Of a DNA stretch of 64,000 nucleotides, positions 49,458 through 59,595 are shown one piece after another; the stretch's first letter is position 1, and every line of letters begins with the position of its first letter. Origin of the DNA: Tetraselmis striata (lineage: Eukaryota > Chlorophyta > Chlorodendrophyceae > Chlorodendrales > Chlorodendraceae). The position numbers were made by a program, and so were the translations under genes. The DNA lies in contig VCJN01001626.1 in assembly GCA_006384855.1 (NCBI GenBank), positions 118,405-182,404 on the forward strand, written 5' to 3'. The notes under the pieces were generated by a model. The model was not told the DNA's origin. It worked only from the letters and a program-made list of their open reading frames with translations, and searched no databases.

Positions 49458-51104
49458 ATGAACCGTCCTTCTGTTACGATGTCGGCAAGGTGCCACACTT
49501 ACGTAATTGACGAGCCCGAAGCTCCCGCCCCTTGGGCTGCTTCACTCCGGTCCCGGCTGCAGTACGCGTTCGGCTCATGCGAGCTGGGACGGCGGACCTT
49601 CAACCGCGCCTACTCTCCAGCTTCCTCACCGCTCGGACACTCAAGGGCTATGCCGGCAGATTGTCTTAGTTCGCGGAGTTATGCCACGACTCCGAGAACA
49701 TCAGTCCGCTGGAGGCGACCACTGCTAATGTCGTCCGGTACGTTGCTTGGATTGGTGAGCGGGGGCACATTGGGGCTAAGCCGTTGCAGCCCTACCTGTC
49801 CGCAATCAACACGTTCTTTGAGCTACACAACCTCGACCCGATCATCATGCACCTTACAACGGCTGGCCTGATGCTGCGGCAATGCCGCTTGGAGGCTGCC
49901 CCTTTGAGAGTAGTCCATCTGCATAATTGTGACAATTATACGAGTATAACATACTACGAGTTAGTACCTGTGTACACTACTACAATGTGTGCCTGAGACT
50001 ACGAGTATATGTACTGTATAATGCTGCCATTGGTAAGCGTTGTGTTAAACAATTGTTCTATGCTCAGAAACCAGTGCGACAGTCTCAACATGAGAGAGAC
50101 TCAAAGGACAAACAAAGGTGGTGTGCAGTGGTGGTGCAAAGGCGAGAAAAACACTGTAGCCTCTCGCCTTTGCACCACCACTGCACACCACCTTTGTTTG
50201 TCCTTTGAGTCTCTCTCCTGTTGAGACTGTCGCACTGGTTTCGGAGCATAGAACAATTGTTTAACACAACGCTTACCACATAGCAACATTATACAGTACA
50301 TATACTCGTAGTCTCAGGTACACATTGTACTAGTACACACAGGTACAAACTCGTAGTATATCATACTCGTATAATTGTCACATGTTGATGTCGCTTATAG
50401 CTTCGTCGAGCGAGCAGAGTTGATTGTGTCTGCTCCTAGCATCCCAGAGTACCACTACAACTTCCGAGCCCTTGTGGTCTCGGTTGTCAACTTCATGTTC
50501 TTTGCCAGGGGACTTGGGCTGCGGGACTGGCGTGTCCTGCGGAGTGCGGGACGTGCATGTCGACGATTACAACATTACCATGCAGGTGTACCGCGAGAAA
50601 GGCCGCGTTGATCGACGCGGTCCCGATTCAAACTGCGCGTACTGCTTCTTCCATTGTCGGAGCACCCCCGCATTGCGCGTATCCTGCACCACTTCATCGA
50701 CCACGTACTGTCTGCCCCCCCTGGTTCATGTTGCCTTGGTTGAAACAAACTTCAGGGCGGTCACCCCAAGCGAGCAGTCCAAGTCTTGGACCGCCGCTAT
50801 ATTGTCGGGCTGGCTCTCTAGGGCCGCTCGTCTTGCCGGTGCTGCCCCTCCCGCCGGCACTTCCTGGAGCTCACACAACCTTCGCAAGGGAGCATCATCT
50901 GCCGCTAACGCCATCGGAACTTCACTGTCCCACATTCGCTACAGTGTCTTGAAGAACGACACGAAGATGGCGAGAACGTCTTCACCGCTGCCACCCGCAA
51001 GCGCCTGCTCAACAGGCTGGTGCGCTGCAGCTACCGCTGAAACTGTAGGTGCCTGGTCTGTGCGATCAGAGCTGGGGTACTTTACAGCCCACTTGTGGCC
51101 ATAG
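49458..51104 (+). pseudogene. Tyrosine recombinase (phage-integrase fold) of the element, disrupted
   Basis: The N-terminal core-binding domain is visible at about 49615-49860, with V-V-R-Y-V-A-W-I-G-E-R-G and L-Q-P-Y-L-S-A-I-N, typical of eukaryotic mobile-element recombinases. The catalytic domain follows the fold-back insertion: G-V-R-D-V-H-V (first catalytic Arg region, about 50540) and S-H-N-L-R-K-G-A (the H-x-x-R box, about 50870). The region around the second His/Trp and the nucleophilic Tyr is scrambled by frameshifts. Lesions include a TAG near 49674, at least two or three frame changes and the insertion at 49930-50380. It cannot encode an active enzyme as it stands. Confidence 0.8.
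49930..50380. mobile_element. Fold-back (MITE-like) element inside the recombinase ORF
   Basis: This 451-bp near-perfect palindrome starts TGACAATTATACGAGTAT and ends ATACTCGTATAATTGTCA, with arms of about 210 bp and a loop near 50141-50162. It has no coding capacity; the mirrored short frames are reflections of each other. A fragment sharing GTAGTCTCAGGTACACAT lies near 43.96 kb. The target duplication, if any, is very short. Confidence 0.9.
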
Positions 51105-52143
51105 AGAGTTGTAAAGCTGGTCTGAAGATCACGCCGCTGCCGCCTAATCCATGGCTGGTATGAGGGGGGCGCATGCCATCCTCATCCCTTCTGGCATCTA
51201 TGGGCTTGCGTGTTCGATCAGCGCGGCCCCCAGTGAACCTGATCGTAGGTTGTCCATGGCGCACGCCTTGCCGCCCATCTCCAACATCTGCTGGTGCATC
51301 AGCCGCTGCACCGCCGGCGCCAGCAGGAGGCGCACCGTCATCAGCGCCCGCATCTACCGCCAGAGATGCAACAGCATTCGCACTGGCCTCGCCAGAGGGA
51401 GCTGCAGCGCTCCTCGCGCCGAGGGCGTCCGATGGTCCTGCGGATTGCTGGCCGTTAGGACGCTGAGGGCGCGTGCCGGCTAGTCTCTCCATCAAGCCCT
51501 CGGTTTCCTCCTCTACTTCCCCGGAAACTGATGCCACGACTAGCCTCGCGAAGGCCATGACGCGAGAATTGTTCTCACGCAACTTCTCATTGGCCTCGTG
51601 CTCCCTCTCGGCTTCTTCCTCGGCATCCGCCGGCTTCGTCGTAGTGCTCCCGAACCGCTCCGCCAGCCGATTGTAGTTGCGCTGCTTGGTGTGATAAAGC
51701 TTCCGCCACTTGCTGTCCTCCGCCTCAACGGTGAGCACGAGCTCCCCGCAATGCGCATGTAACTCCTTGAGCTTGTTGAGCTGCGCCGCAGTCTTGCTCT
51801 TTTGCTGCGCGAGCTCGGTCTGTAACGATGCGACAATGCCCTTTAGCTTTGTCACCTCCCGGTCGTCCTGCTGCGGCCCGTTGTCGCCGATAACGCCTTC
51901 CCCACCAGTCGCTGCGCTTGGCTCCTCGATAGCATCGGCATCTCCCTCCTCTGTCGCCCCTTCTGTTCCTTCGGGTGGGTCGGCTCCCGCCTCTGCTGCA
52001 GCGTGGGCATCAGCTGCGGGGCTGTCGAGCGGCTGCTGCGCTTCGCCCGCGCCGGCTCGTCATGTCTTCCGCCCACCCACCTTCCGTTTTTCCCGCTTGC
52101 CACACGCCGCCGATGGCGTAGATGGTCTCGCGGCCTTGGGCAT
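51082..52143 (-). pseudogene. Convergent coiled-coil ORF of the element, one in-frame stop
   Basis: Read on the minus strand from the ATG at 52143, one frame of 354 codons runs to a stop at 51082 with a single TGA at 52060-52062 (codon 28). The order is a basic, nuclear-localisation-like start (K-R-E-K-R-K), an acidic Ala/Glu/Asp stretch, a heptad-rich coiled coil of about 120 residues and an Ala/Gly-rich disordered tail. I do not recognise a family. Its position and orientation, reading away from the right inverted repeat, suggest it belongs to the element; a host gene trapped by the element is an alternative. Confidence 0.6.
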
Positions 52144-52280
52144 GCTGCACAGCGGTCGTCCCGTCGTCGCGCCCACCCGACTGCGAGCGCTGTTGGCTGG
52201 ATGGGACTGGCATGCATTCTAACATTCGCGCGGGAAAACTTTCTCGACGCCGAGTATCTGCTGGCAGTGGGAAGACCGTG

Positions 52281-52618
52281 TTTCAAAGTTAAGTCTGGTT
52301 TTGCCAAAAAAGGTTAAGCATGCGGTTTACACGGACAAGAGCCGAAATTGAAAGGGAGGAATGAAGGACAAAAGTGAAAGAGTGGAGGGAAAACGGAGTC
52401 AGGGGGGCGCTGCGTGTACCGCAGCGAAACTGGAAGATTGCAGGCTCAACTGTTATGGCTGCTTTTATGTCTACTCGTGCTGCACCCAAAAAGGGCGCAG
52501 CGACGATGCCTAGTATCCCGTACCACTGAGCAACACGGTAGCTGAAAAGCGGTTGGGGAAAGGAAGAAACCCCATAAACAAATTTAGAACATTTCAAACT
52601 TGAGTCTAGTTTTGCCAG
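52281..52618 (+). repeat. Short direct repeats bracketing the right inverted repeat
   Basis: TTTCAAAGTTAAGTCTGGTTTTGCCA at 52281-52306 (given as two overlapping halves: TTTCAAAGTTAAG and TCTGGTTTTGCCA) recurs with three changes at 52593-52618. The unit repeats with a period of about 312 bp and contains the right inverted repeat, like a split or long terminal repeat. Confidence 0.7.
52412..52592 (-). repeat. Right terminal inverted repeat
   Basis: Reverse-complement partner of 48087-48270. It carries the same TATA-like ACATAAAAG word, here pointing towards the minus-strand ORF. Confidence 0.85.
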
Positions 52619-52979
52619 TGATGAGCGAACGGAGAGAGCGGTGGATTGACGGAGAAGGGGTAGCGCCAGGGCATGAAGGGGGCACCGAGAAGGCCACCGC
52701 TGCGGAGTCGTGTTGGACTTGGAAGTGGCGAAGGGGCGCGATGTGACCGAAGAAGAACCACGTGCCACGAGAAGGAATCAAGGACGCTGGGGTCGATGTA
52801 GTCCAAAACGACGTTGGAGATAGTGCCCCAGCCGCCCCATAAGCACCAAGGTTTATCCCAAGGTGGCGGATCCCAAGGTGCCGGATTTGTGAGCAATCCC
52901 TGCAACGGTATGAATATCCGCGTGTCTTGTTACGGTGGTGGACGAGGGCCACACTGCAGTCACGATGGTATCAGCACAC

Positions 52980-53530
52980 ACCGTGCAGTGATGACTCGCG
53001 CTTCACTGGCCTCGCCGCGCCCATCAACGTCATAGCCCCTTTGCTGACATGTTTTGTCAACCATCCATGGCCATCCCACATGTCATGATCTATGCATACG
53101 CGATGGCACGTGTCGGGCAGCAACCTGAGTGTTGTGCTGGGGGCACCGGTTCTTGAAACACCCCATGTGGCGCCATGACCACTCGTGTGGCGCACTTGTC
53201 ACGGTAATATTGTTTCATTAAACCCTATGACGATAAAGGCTGATAATATATGTGCAGTATTCTGCCAGGGATTGAGGGCATATACCCTATTTTCACCTGC
53301 CCAGCTATTCGCATACTCAGATTTGGCGAAACAGAGGCCTGGGACATGTGTGGAGCGGTGTACATCGTCGTCTGCTGTAGTCCATGTAATATCGTTCATG
53401 TAATATCATTCGACGACTATCTATGACGGCGACTACATTATTACTGCCATGTATGCGACCATAATTCGGCGCCTGTCACAGATACCGAACCACAAAGCTA
53501 TATGTTGATGCCTGTGGTGATGATGATAAT
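52980..53530 (+). repeat. Dispersed repeat family B, copy 2
   Basis: A diverged copy of 43020-43520 in the same orientation, lying 0.4 kb beyond the right end of the recombinase element. Non-coding. Confidence 0.7.
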
Positions 53531-53732
53531 TGAATATTGCTTTTATTGTTTTCGGTGCCAGCTACACCAAACCACAAATAAATTTTATCCCCAGCAACGT
53601 CCACGGTCACTCACATGACATGGGATTGGCCGTGCAGGTATGCATACATGGAGGCCAAGGGATTCAAACTCAATGCCTCAATCAAGTCACGCAATAAACG
53701 GTCAAATGTGGCACGGGAATGGAGGCGGCGGC

Positions 53733-53762
53733 GGGGGGGGGGGGGGGGGGGGGCGGCGGCGG
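53733..53762 (+). repeat. Poly-G / GGC tract
   Basis: A G homopolymer flanked by GGCGGC units, just downstream of the CCDC13 stop codon (gene on the minus strand). Confidence 0.9.
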
Positions 53763-53857
53763 GACGGGGGAGAGGGGGTCAATGATGGGGTTCTTTTTTT
53801 AAAAACAATCAAATTGACGTCACCGCGTTGCAGCAGTGGTCGCGGGCGCTGCGCGCC

Positions 53858-56800
53858 TCAGCCTGTCACACCCGCCTGCAGCGTCTGGATGATCATCTCC
53901 TGGCGCTGTATCTGCGCCCCCTGCGCCGCCAGCTGCTGCCGCAGCTCCATGATCGTCTGCTGCAGCTGGACGGCCGACCTGGGCGAGGGGCGGAAGGGAC
54001 GCCACGACTCAGGTACGCTGTGGGATACGTCATCACCAAGATGGCGCATTGGTAGAAACCGGCGCCCGCATGTATCGGCCCCGAATACACGCACAACATG
54101 CCAAAAGTCGGAGGTCGCGCACTGAAGTGTCCGGGAGTGCAAGCTTTGCTTGAATAAACTATCCGCACACGACAACTCTAGGAGCTGCATCCCAAATATT
54201 TCAAATGGTTTGGTGCTAGTTTAGTCCAGAATTCTTGCATATCCATATTCCGTGCTAACACAAACCGTCCGCGAATAAATAACCCTTTCGACCCCCCTCC
54301 CCCCTCTGCAAAGAGGAAAAAACTATTAATACGGCTTAGAAATGAGTCAGAATACAGCACGAATAGTTCGACGCAAAGGTGTAAAACACATCCATTGTTT
54401 TTTTAACCGCGTGGGACATATTGCATTTATCGGTCCGCCGGGATAAAAAACAGTCGTTGCTCCAGGAAGCTCGGGGTACTGACAACACCCCGAAAGTTGC
54501 GGCAGGGACCCGCCACAAGTGACACCCATAACCGCGGTGTCACAGAAAGGGGGCGAGACCTTAAGTCCTGAATGTGGAAATCGGGAACCCCCCCCCCCCC
54601 CCCCCCCCTTCTAGCTAGGTGTCCCGATACAGGTGATGTCACCGTATCGGATGTCATTTGAGGGACACCAGCAATCTACTCGCAAAGAAATTAAGTGTTC
54701 AGCTCTGGAAAATGCCCGCACAGTAAAAATAACACGCTGAGGCGCGGAGGTTAGAGTGGTGGTGGTGGTGGTGGCGGGGGGGGGGGGGGGGGGGGGGGTG
54801 CAAGTCGGCGCAAGCATGCCCTGCATCCGATGACTGTGGGGGGGGGGGGGGGGGGGGGGGGTGAGGTGGGGCATCGAGCTGTGTGGCGGGAACCAGGATA
54901 GGGTGGCGAGAAGGGGTGGGAGTTCAGGGGGAGAGGGGTGGGGGAGAAGGTGCCCACCCCGGCTGCCGGTCGGCTTTGCCCTGCGTGCGCCTGGCGTCGG
55001 CGACCTCGGCGCGCAGCGCCCCGATGAGCTTGTCGTCGTTGGTCGTCTTTTGCAGCAGGATGGCCAGCTTGTCCTTGAGCCCCTTTGCCTGCGCGCCAGC
55101 GGAGAGGGGGCGGACAGGTGAGGGTGCTGCATGGAGCCTGAGTTGGCATGGCAGGCTGATGATGCACTGCGCGGAGGAGGGTGCCGGTGCACTGGTGCGG
55201 GGAAGCGGAGGGGGAGGGCAGGCATGGCAGGCACCTCGTTCTCCAGCGTCTTTTTCCGCGACGTGGCGCCATCGCACTTGAGGCGCAGTTTGTCCAGCTC
55301 CTGGCGAAGCTCCTCCGCCTCGGCGGCCACCTGCGAGACGGCGCCGCCATCAGACCGTGGCCTCACGCACTGAGGCAGAGGTCGATGCAGGGGCAGTGGT
55401 CCGGGGGGGGGGGGGGGGGGGGGGGCGGATGTGAAAGCGGGGCCCCACCCGCTCCGCCTCCTTGGCACGCTTGTCCTTGATGTCCTCCAGGTATTGCCGG
55501 TTCGCGTCCTCGTGCGGCCGGCTCGCCTGCCGCGCCAAGGCAGAGCGAGTTCAGTCCGATGCTGCCACCACACGGCGCGAAGCAACATCCCGGCAGCTGA
55601 ATGCATGTGAACAAACGATAGACAAACTTAACAAACATGCGGAATAATGAATAGCAATGATAACGCCATTCCAAATGTGCACAAAAAGATTCCAAAAGGT
55701 ATCACCGTTAATAAATGAATGGAGACGACAGGACCTGTACGGTCGCCGGCCCACCTTCCAAAACCCGTATTGTAAGCCTCGAATTACTCCTGGGGTGGCC
55801 ACTGCACCGATGATGCGGGAATTGGATATTGCGCCCATAGAGGCTACGGCCGCTGCGGCACGGGCTTGGGCGTTCCTTACAGCATCCGACTTGACTACAT
55901 GTATAACCCACTTAGTGGATCAGCCAAGTTGGGCGCGCCCAAACACGTGGACGCCGGGGACTGTGCGCTGGTTAGATCGACTAGCTAGGGCAAGCGTAGG
56001 GCTAGCTGAGGGAGCGCACCTTCCACTTGAGTGGAGGTCACTAGCCGCGCGTGATGCCGCTAAACTAGTAAAGGCATCGGTGTGGGCGCGTTACGAATCG
56101 CCGGCATCGTTAGCACGCACCAAAACCTGGAGTATATGTATGCCCCAACATCTTATGCGTCAAACCCGTTACCACAGTACATTACGGGTATCCGCCCGGG
56201 GGTTGTGGCCGGGCTGCACATTATGATACAATTACGCTCCCGAGCATTTCTAACTGCCTGGCGATTGGCCCGGATTCTTGCCCTGCCTGAGCGCAATCCA
56301 GCCTTGAATTGGCGCCGCATGCTACCTATTGGACACTCCCTGTAGCCCCGCTTTAGATTGGGATTTATTCAACTTGTGGACACGCAGGGCTGGTTCTTAT
56401 TATTCACGCTGTCCTGATCAGCGACGCGACGGCTGCCGTACATGAATTGAAGAGAATCGGGACTACATACCAAAAAGATCAGTATTTTCAATTCGTGTTA
56501 ACGAGCATGCACGGTAATGGATACATACATCGGCTGAAATAAATCAATGGAGAGGGGAGAGGGTGCGGGTGGGATGGGGGTGTGTGTATGTATGGGGGGG
56601 CATAAAGGGCTGCGGGCCGGTGCCCACCCGGGCGGTGCTGGGGCTGGCGGACTGCGCCTCCCGCAGCTTGTCCTTCAGGAGGCTGATCTGCTGCGCGCGG
56701 CCCCGCCAGCCGCCACCGTCGTCCGCAAGCACCTTGCCCAGCTCCACGCCCTCCCCGATCTCACGCTGCAGCGCCCGCTGCATCTTCTCCATTTCCTTCT

Positions 56801-58095
56801 TCATCATCGCCATCTGTGCAGCCGCGAGCGGCGTCAGCCCCCCGCTCTGTCCTCCCCCCCCCCCACCCCCTCCTCCCTCGAGGCCGCCGATGTTCTCTGA
56901 TCTTGGTTCCACACTTGATGCGGACCCTTAAGGACATGGCATGGGGCAGGGTGAGGGCGCTGGTAGACAGACGGGGGAGGCGGCGCACCTTGGCCTCCGC
57001 CTGGATGGAGCGGTCCGCCGTCTGCTGGAACTTCTCCTTCCACGAGTCCGCCTCCCGCTGCGCCGCCTGCGCTGCCTCCGCCGCCTCCTGCACAATCGCC
57101 CGCGCCGCCTCCTCCGCCGCCTGCACCAGCCGCACACCACCGTGTCAGCGCCGCCATGCTGGTCGCCGAGACCGTTGCCCATGGGGCTGCCAGCTGGTAA
57201 TTGATCCAATTAACGGGGAAGGGGGGGGGGGGGGGGGGGGCGCACCGTGCCGCTGGCGGCGCCGATGGCCTTTGTCGCAGACGCCTTGGCTGTGCGCAGC
57301 TCCCCCGCCAGCTGCTGGCTCAGCGAGCGCTCCTTCTCCAGCGCCAGGCCCAGGGTGCGGTTCTAGGGCGGACGGGCGGGTCGACGCAGGTGAGAGAGAG
57401 GGGCGCTGGTTGCGGTGGAGCAAACCTCCAGGCATGTGGCTACACTGCAAGAGGGGCGCCGGTGGGTGGTGGTGGCCGGGGGGGGGGGGGGGGGGGTGCT
57501 ATGTGCCGACCTTTTTCGACAGCTGCACGATCTTCTGCGCGTGCGGGTCGCCGGACGAGAGTTCCGCAGCCGCCTCAGCCAGCTCCCTGACGGCCCAGTG
57601 GGTGAGCAAAGGGAGGTGGCGCCAGTAGTGCTGTCAGTCTTGCTGCGCGCCAGTAACGCCCACTGCCTGCTCAATGCACTGCGCGGCGCCGCCGACGAAC
57701 CCACGCCATACTCCCACGCCGCATGGCCACCGCCGTAGCTCCCGGTCTGCCTTTCAAAGACCCCCCTCAACCTCTCTCAACGACCCCCCTCCCCCCCCCC
57801 CCCCCCCCCCCCCCGCGCCTGCTACGACCACCGGAAAACTATACTGTGCCTTTATCAACCCCCCTCCCCCAACACACCAACACAGGAGGCCTCGGAAAAA
57901 CCAGCGCCCCATCGTCGACTCGGCTCCTTGGTTGGAAACCATCACTGTGGCTGCGACGGGCATGCACCGCAGCTGCAAAATCTCCTCGTTCTTGGCGTCC
58001 AGCACGGCGAGCAGCTGCTGGTTGCGCTCCTGCAGCTCGCGCGCGAGGTCCACGCCGCCGAAAACGCGGTCAAACTCGTCCGCCGCGTCCCCCAT
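53858..58095 (-). CDS. CCDC13: CCDC13 homologue, ciliary coiled-coil protein, nine exons
   Basis: CCDC13 is a conserved coiled-coil protein of centriolar satellites needed for cilium assembly. Exons (minus strand, in order): 58095-57968, 57586-57511, 57362-57246, 57120-56989, 56846-56628, 55526-55449, 55330-55235, 55088-54958 and 53978-53858. All have GT/AG borders and compatible phases, giving 365 residues from the ATG at 58095 to a TGA at 53858. Family signatures are I-V-Q-L-S-K-K-N-R, R-E-I-G-E, W-R-G-R-A-Q-Q-I, and a segment pairing S-R-K-K-T-L with D-D-K-L-I-G-A-L, in the order seen in the human protein. It is about half the length of human CCDC13, lacking much of the C-terminal part. 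Nearly all of it is predicted coiled coil. Introns contain long poly-C (sense strand) tracts and one has a retroelement fragment. Confidence 0.88.
54200..54400 (-). repeat. Dispersed repeat family A, copy 3 (inverted)
   Basis: The reverse complement reads TTTTACACCTTTGCGTCG, ACTATTCGTGCTGTATTCTG, a TTTTTTCCTC tract and TCGCGGACGGTTTGTGTT, matching copies near 38.8 and 40.4 kb. It lies in the last CCDC13 intron. Confidence 0.6.
54776..54862 (+). repeat. Two poly-G tracts in the last CCDC13 intron
   Basis: G runs at about 54776-54798 and 54838-54860, which are poly-C on the sense strand of the gene. Antisense frames through them give artefactual proline runs. Confidence 0.9.
55770..56345 (+). 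pseudogene. Retroelement-like fragment in a CCDC13 intron
   Basis: Two overlapping frames (about 55770-56200 and 56082-56345) on the plus strand, opposite to the host gene, give a Trp/Leu/Arg-rich sequence resembling the C-terminal part of LINE ORF2 proteins (repeated W-x-x-L and A-R-A-W patterns, and a late L-x-R-x-R stretch). The join between frames implies a frameshift. No reverse transcriptase core is present, so the assignment is tentative. Confidence 0.3.
57220..57240 (+). repeat. Poly-G tract in a CCDC13 intron
   Basis: A G run immediately next to the donor of exon 57362-57246; sense-strand poly-C starts within about five bases of the donor. Confidence 0.9.
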
Positions 58096-58629
58096 TGCGC
58101 CTGCGGAAGCCCTCCGGACAGCACCGTCGGCGGCTGAAGGCGCCTGTGGAGGGTGTGGTAGTGCCGCACAAGGCACCAGTCTTACTTGCCGCGCACAGCG
58201 GGATGAGGGCTTTCCGAGCTGCCAGGCGGCCGTTTTGGAAGTGCGGGCCGCGGACTCCTGCCCTGCCCTCACCTTCAGCAGAGAATCTGCGCGGCGCGTC
58301 GGTCGGGCGATGTCGACCGAGGCACACATCTCAGCTGCGAGCACCGGTCGTAGGCCGACTCTGATGTCAGAAATTCCAAAATATTTACAAAGATGTAGCA
58401 TCTGCGAAGTTTATCGGATTTTAATCGTGCCAGCATAGATAATGCGCCACATTATACTGCCGTTATGGTATATTTTGCGATGTAAATTGGTCACAGCAGC
58501 GGCAATTGACATCATATGCGATTAAAAAAAAGATGTTGTTCATGCAGCGCGCTACTGAGGCGAAACGCTGGATAATTGCGTCTGAGCAGCGGCTAGTGAA
58601 CGGTACAGGTAGCTACAACGGCTTGCAAA

Positions 58630-58770
58630 GTCGAATTCGGCGAAAAGGGGCCTAGGACTTATTATATGGTGGGAGGTATCGTGTGATAGTGCATCGTGGT
58701 CGTGGTCGTCGTCTAGCGCTACAAGCCTACTATAATATAGTCGTAGTCGCCACATACTAAGTATATCAGC
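58630..58770 (+). repeat. Dispersed repeat family B, partial copy 3
   Basis: It matches the 43340-43450 part of copy 1: GGCGAAAAGGGGCCTAGGACTTAT, GTGTGATAGTGCATCG, TCTAGCGCTACA and TAGTCGTAGTCGCCACAT. Confidence 0.8.
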
Positions 58771-59595
58771 ACGCATATATATGCTCTAATGTACTTACAC
58801 GGGACATTGGTTATGGACACATGCGTGCATCACCATAGACAGTTGCAATGGGAAGCACACGGATACCTACAAACTAAGCATTACTGACTTGACATGGATG
58901 GACAGCAAATAGCAGAGATTGTGCGTTGCCATACGGCGGATTGCCGTGTTTGACACGTGGCCAAGCGCATGGTATTCTCACTGAAATAACGGGATCCCTA
59001 TCCACGCAGCATTACAGGTACTCCCCCTGGTGCACGCATGATCAGGCCCACACCCAATCACAGCAATCAACAGCATTCTCACTCCCTGCGATGCACAAAA
59101 GTACTCCAGCTGCCTCAGCATGCAGTGACCATGCGGGGGTCACCCTGCACCCCACTATGCGCAGTGCCGCGTTATCTGACACATACGTCTTGTTAGGGGT
59201 GGACCGGAGTAGAGACCGACCGGTCAGTCCTGGCCGCCACTGGGGAGCAGTGGTTAGGAAGGGGCCGCGCTCACATTGATGTACCTACCAGACTGGCGGC
59301 AACAGATCAAGTTCAATCCCAAGATTAGAAAAGGCGGACTGGCTGAGGATATTACCCCGGAAAAAAAACCACCACATGGATCAGGGCATCCCCTTGCTAG
59401 CTTGATAGCCTTGCGCATGTTCAATAATAAAGTACATAGTTGCTACACTCCATGCTTTTGCGGGGAGAGCCCGCCAGGCGCGGAGCTACCCAAAACTGGC
59501 ACGCCCTCAAACGGTGCCTCAGCTCAGTGGCACGAGGAGGCCCTCTCCGCCCCTTCCCTGGCGGGGGGAGGTCCCCGGTAGCGCGCCCAGCCGCA
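58771..59595. other. Intergenic, no gene seen
   Basis: Short plus-strand frames (58926-59279, 59276-59581) have no family features. The region lies between the 5' end of CCDC13 and the 3' end of the next minus-strand gene. Confidence 0.45.

Larger units (their letters stand above)
48087..52592 (+). mobile_element. Decayed inverted-repeat element with a tyrosine recombinase (DIRS- or Crypton-like, no reverse transcriptase seen)
   Basis: The element is bounded by inverted repeats of about 180 bp and contains a gag-like ORF (48375-49304, +), a tyrosine-recombinase ORF (about 49458-51104, +) and a convergent coiled-coil ORF (52143 down to 51082, -). All three are broken. Tyrosine recombinases with inverted terminal repeats are typical of DIRS-group retrotransposons, but those also encode reverse transcriptase, RNase H and often a methylase, for which there is no room here. 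Cryptons carry a recombinase without reverse transcriptase but normally lack terminal inverted repeats. It may be a deleted DIRS derivative or a distinct DNA element. Confidence 0.75.

Noticed and set aside
48450..49676. Possible stop-codon reassignment (in-frame TAA, TGA and TAG in the element's ORFs)
   Set aside because: Host genes in the window end at TAG (DUF2358, TIM-barrel-like, DNAJB13) and TGA (SHPRH, Kv channel, CCDC13, secreted protein), so these codons are ordinary stops. The element is simply decayed.
50009..50301. Mirrored 60-70 codon ORFs on both strands
   Set aside because: They are the two arms of the fold-back element read in opposite directions.
48087..52592. Polinton-like virus or virophage integration
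   Set aside because: No capsid, packaging ATPase or DNA polymerase frame, and 4.5 kb is too small; only the inverted repeats and the recombinase are shared features.
54611..55606. 331-codon minus-strand frame with proline runs
   Set aside because: It joins parts of CCDC13 exons, out of frame or with unspliced introns, across poly-C tracts; the spliced CCDC13 model explains the coding signal.
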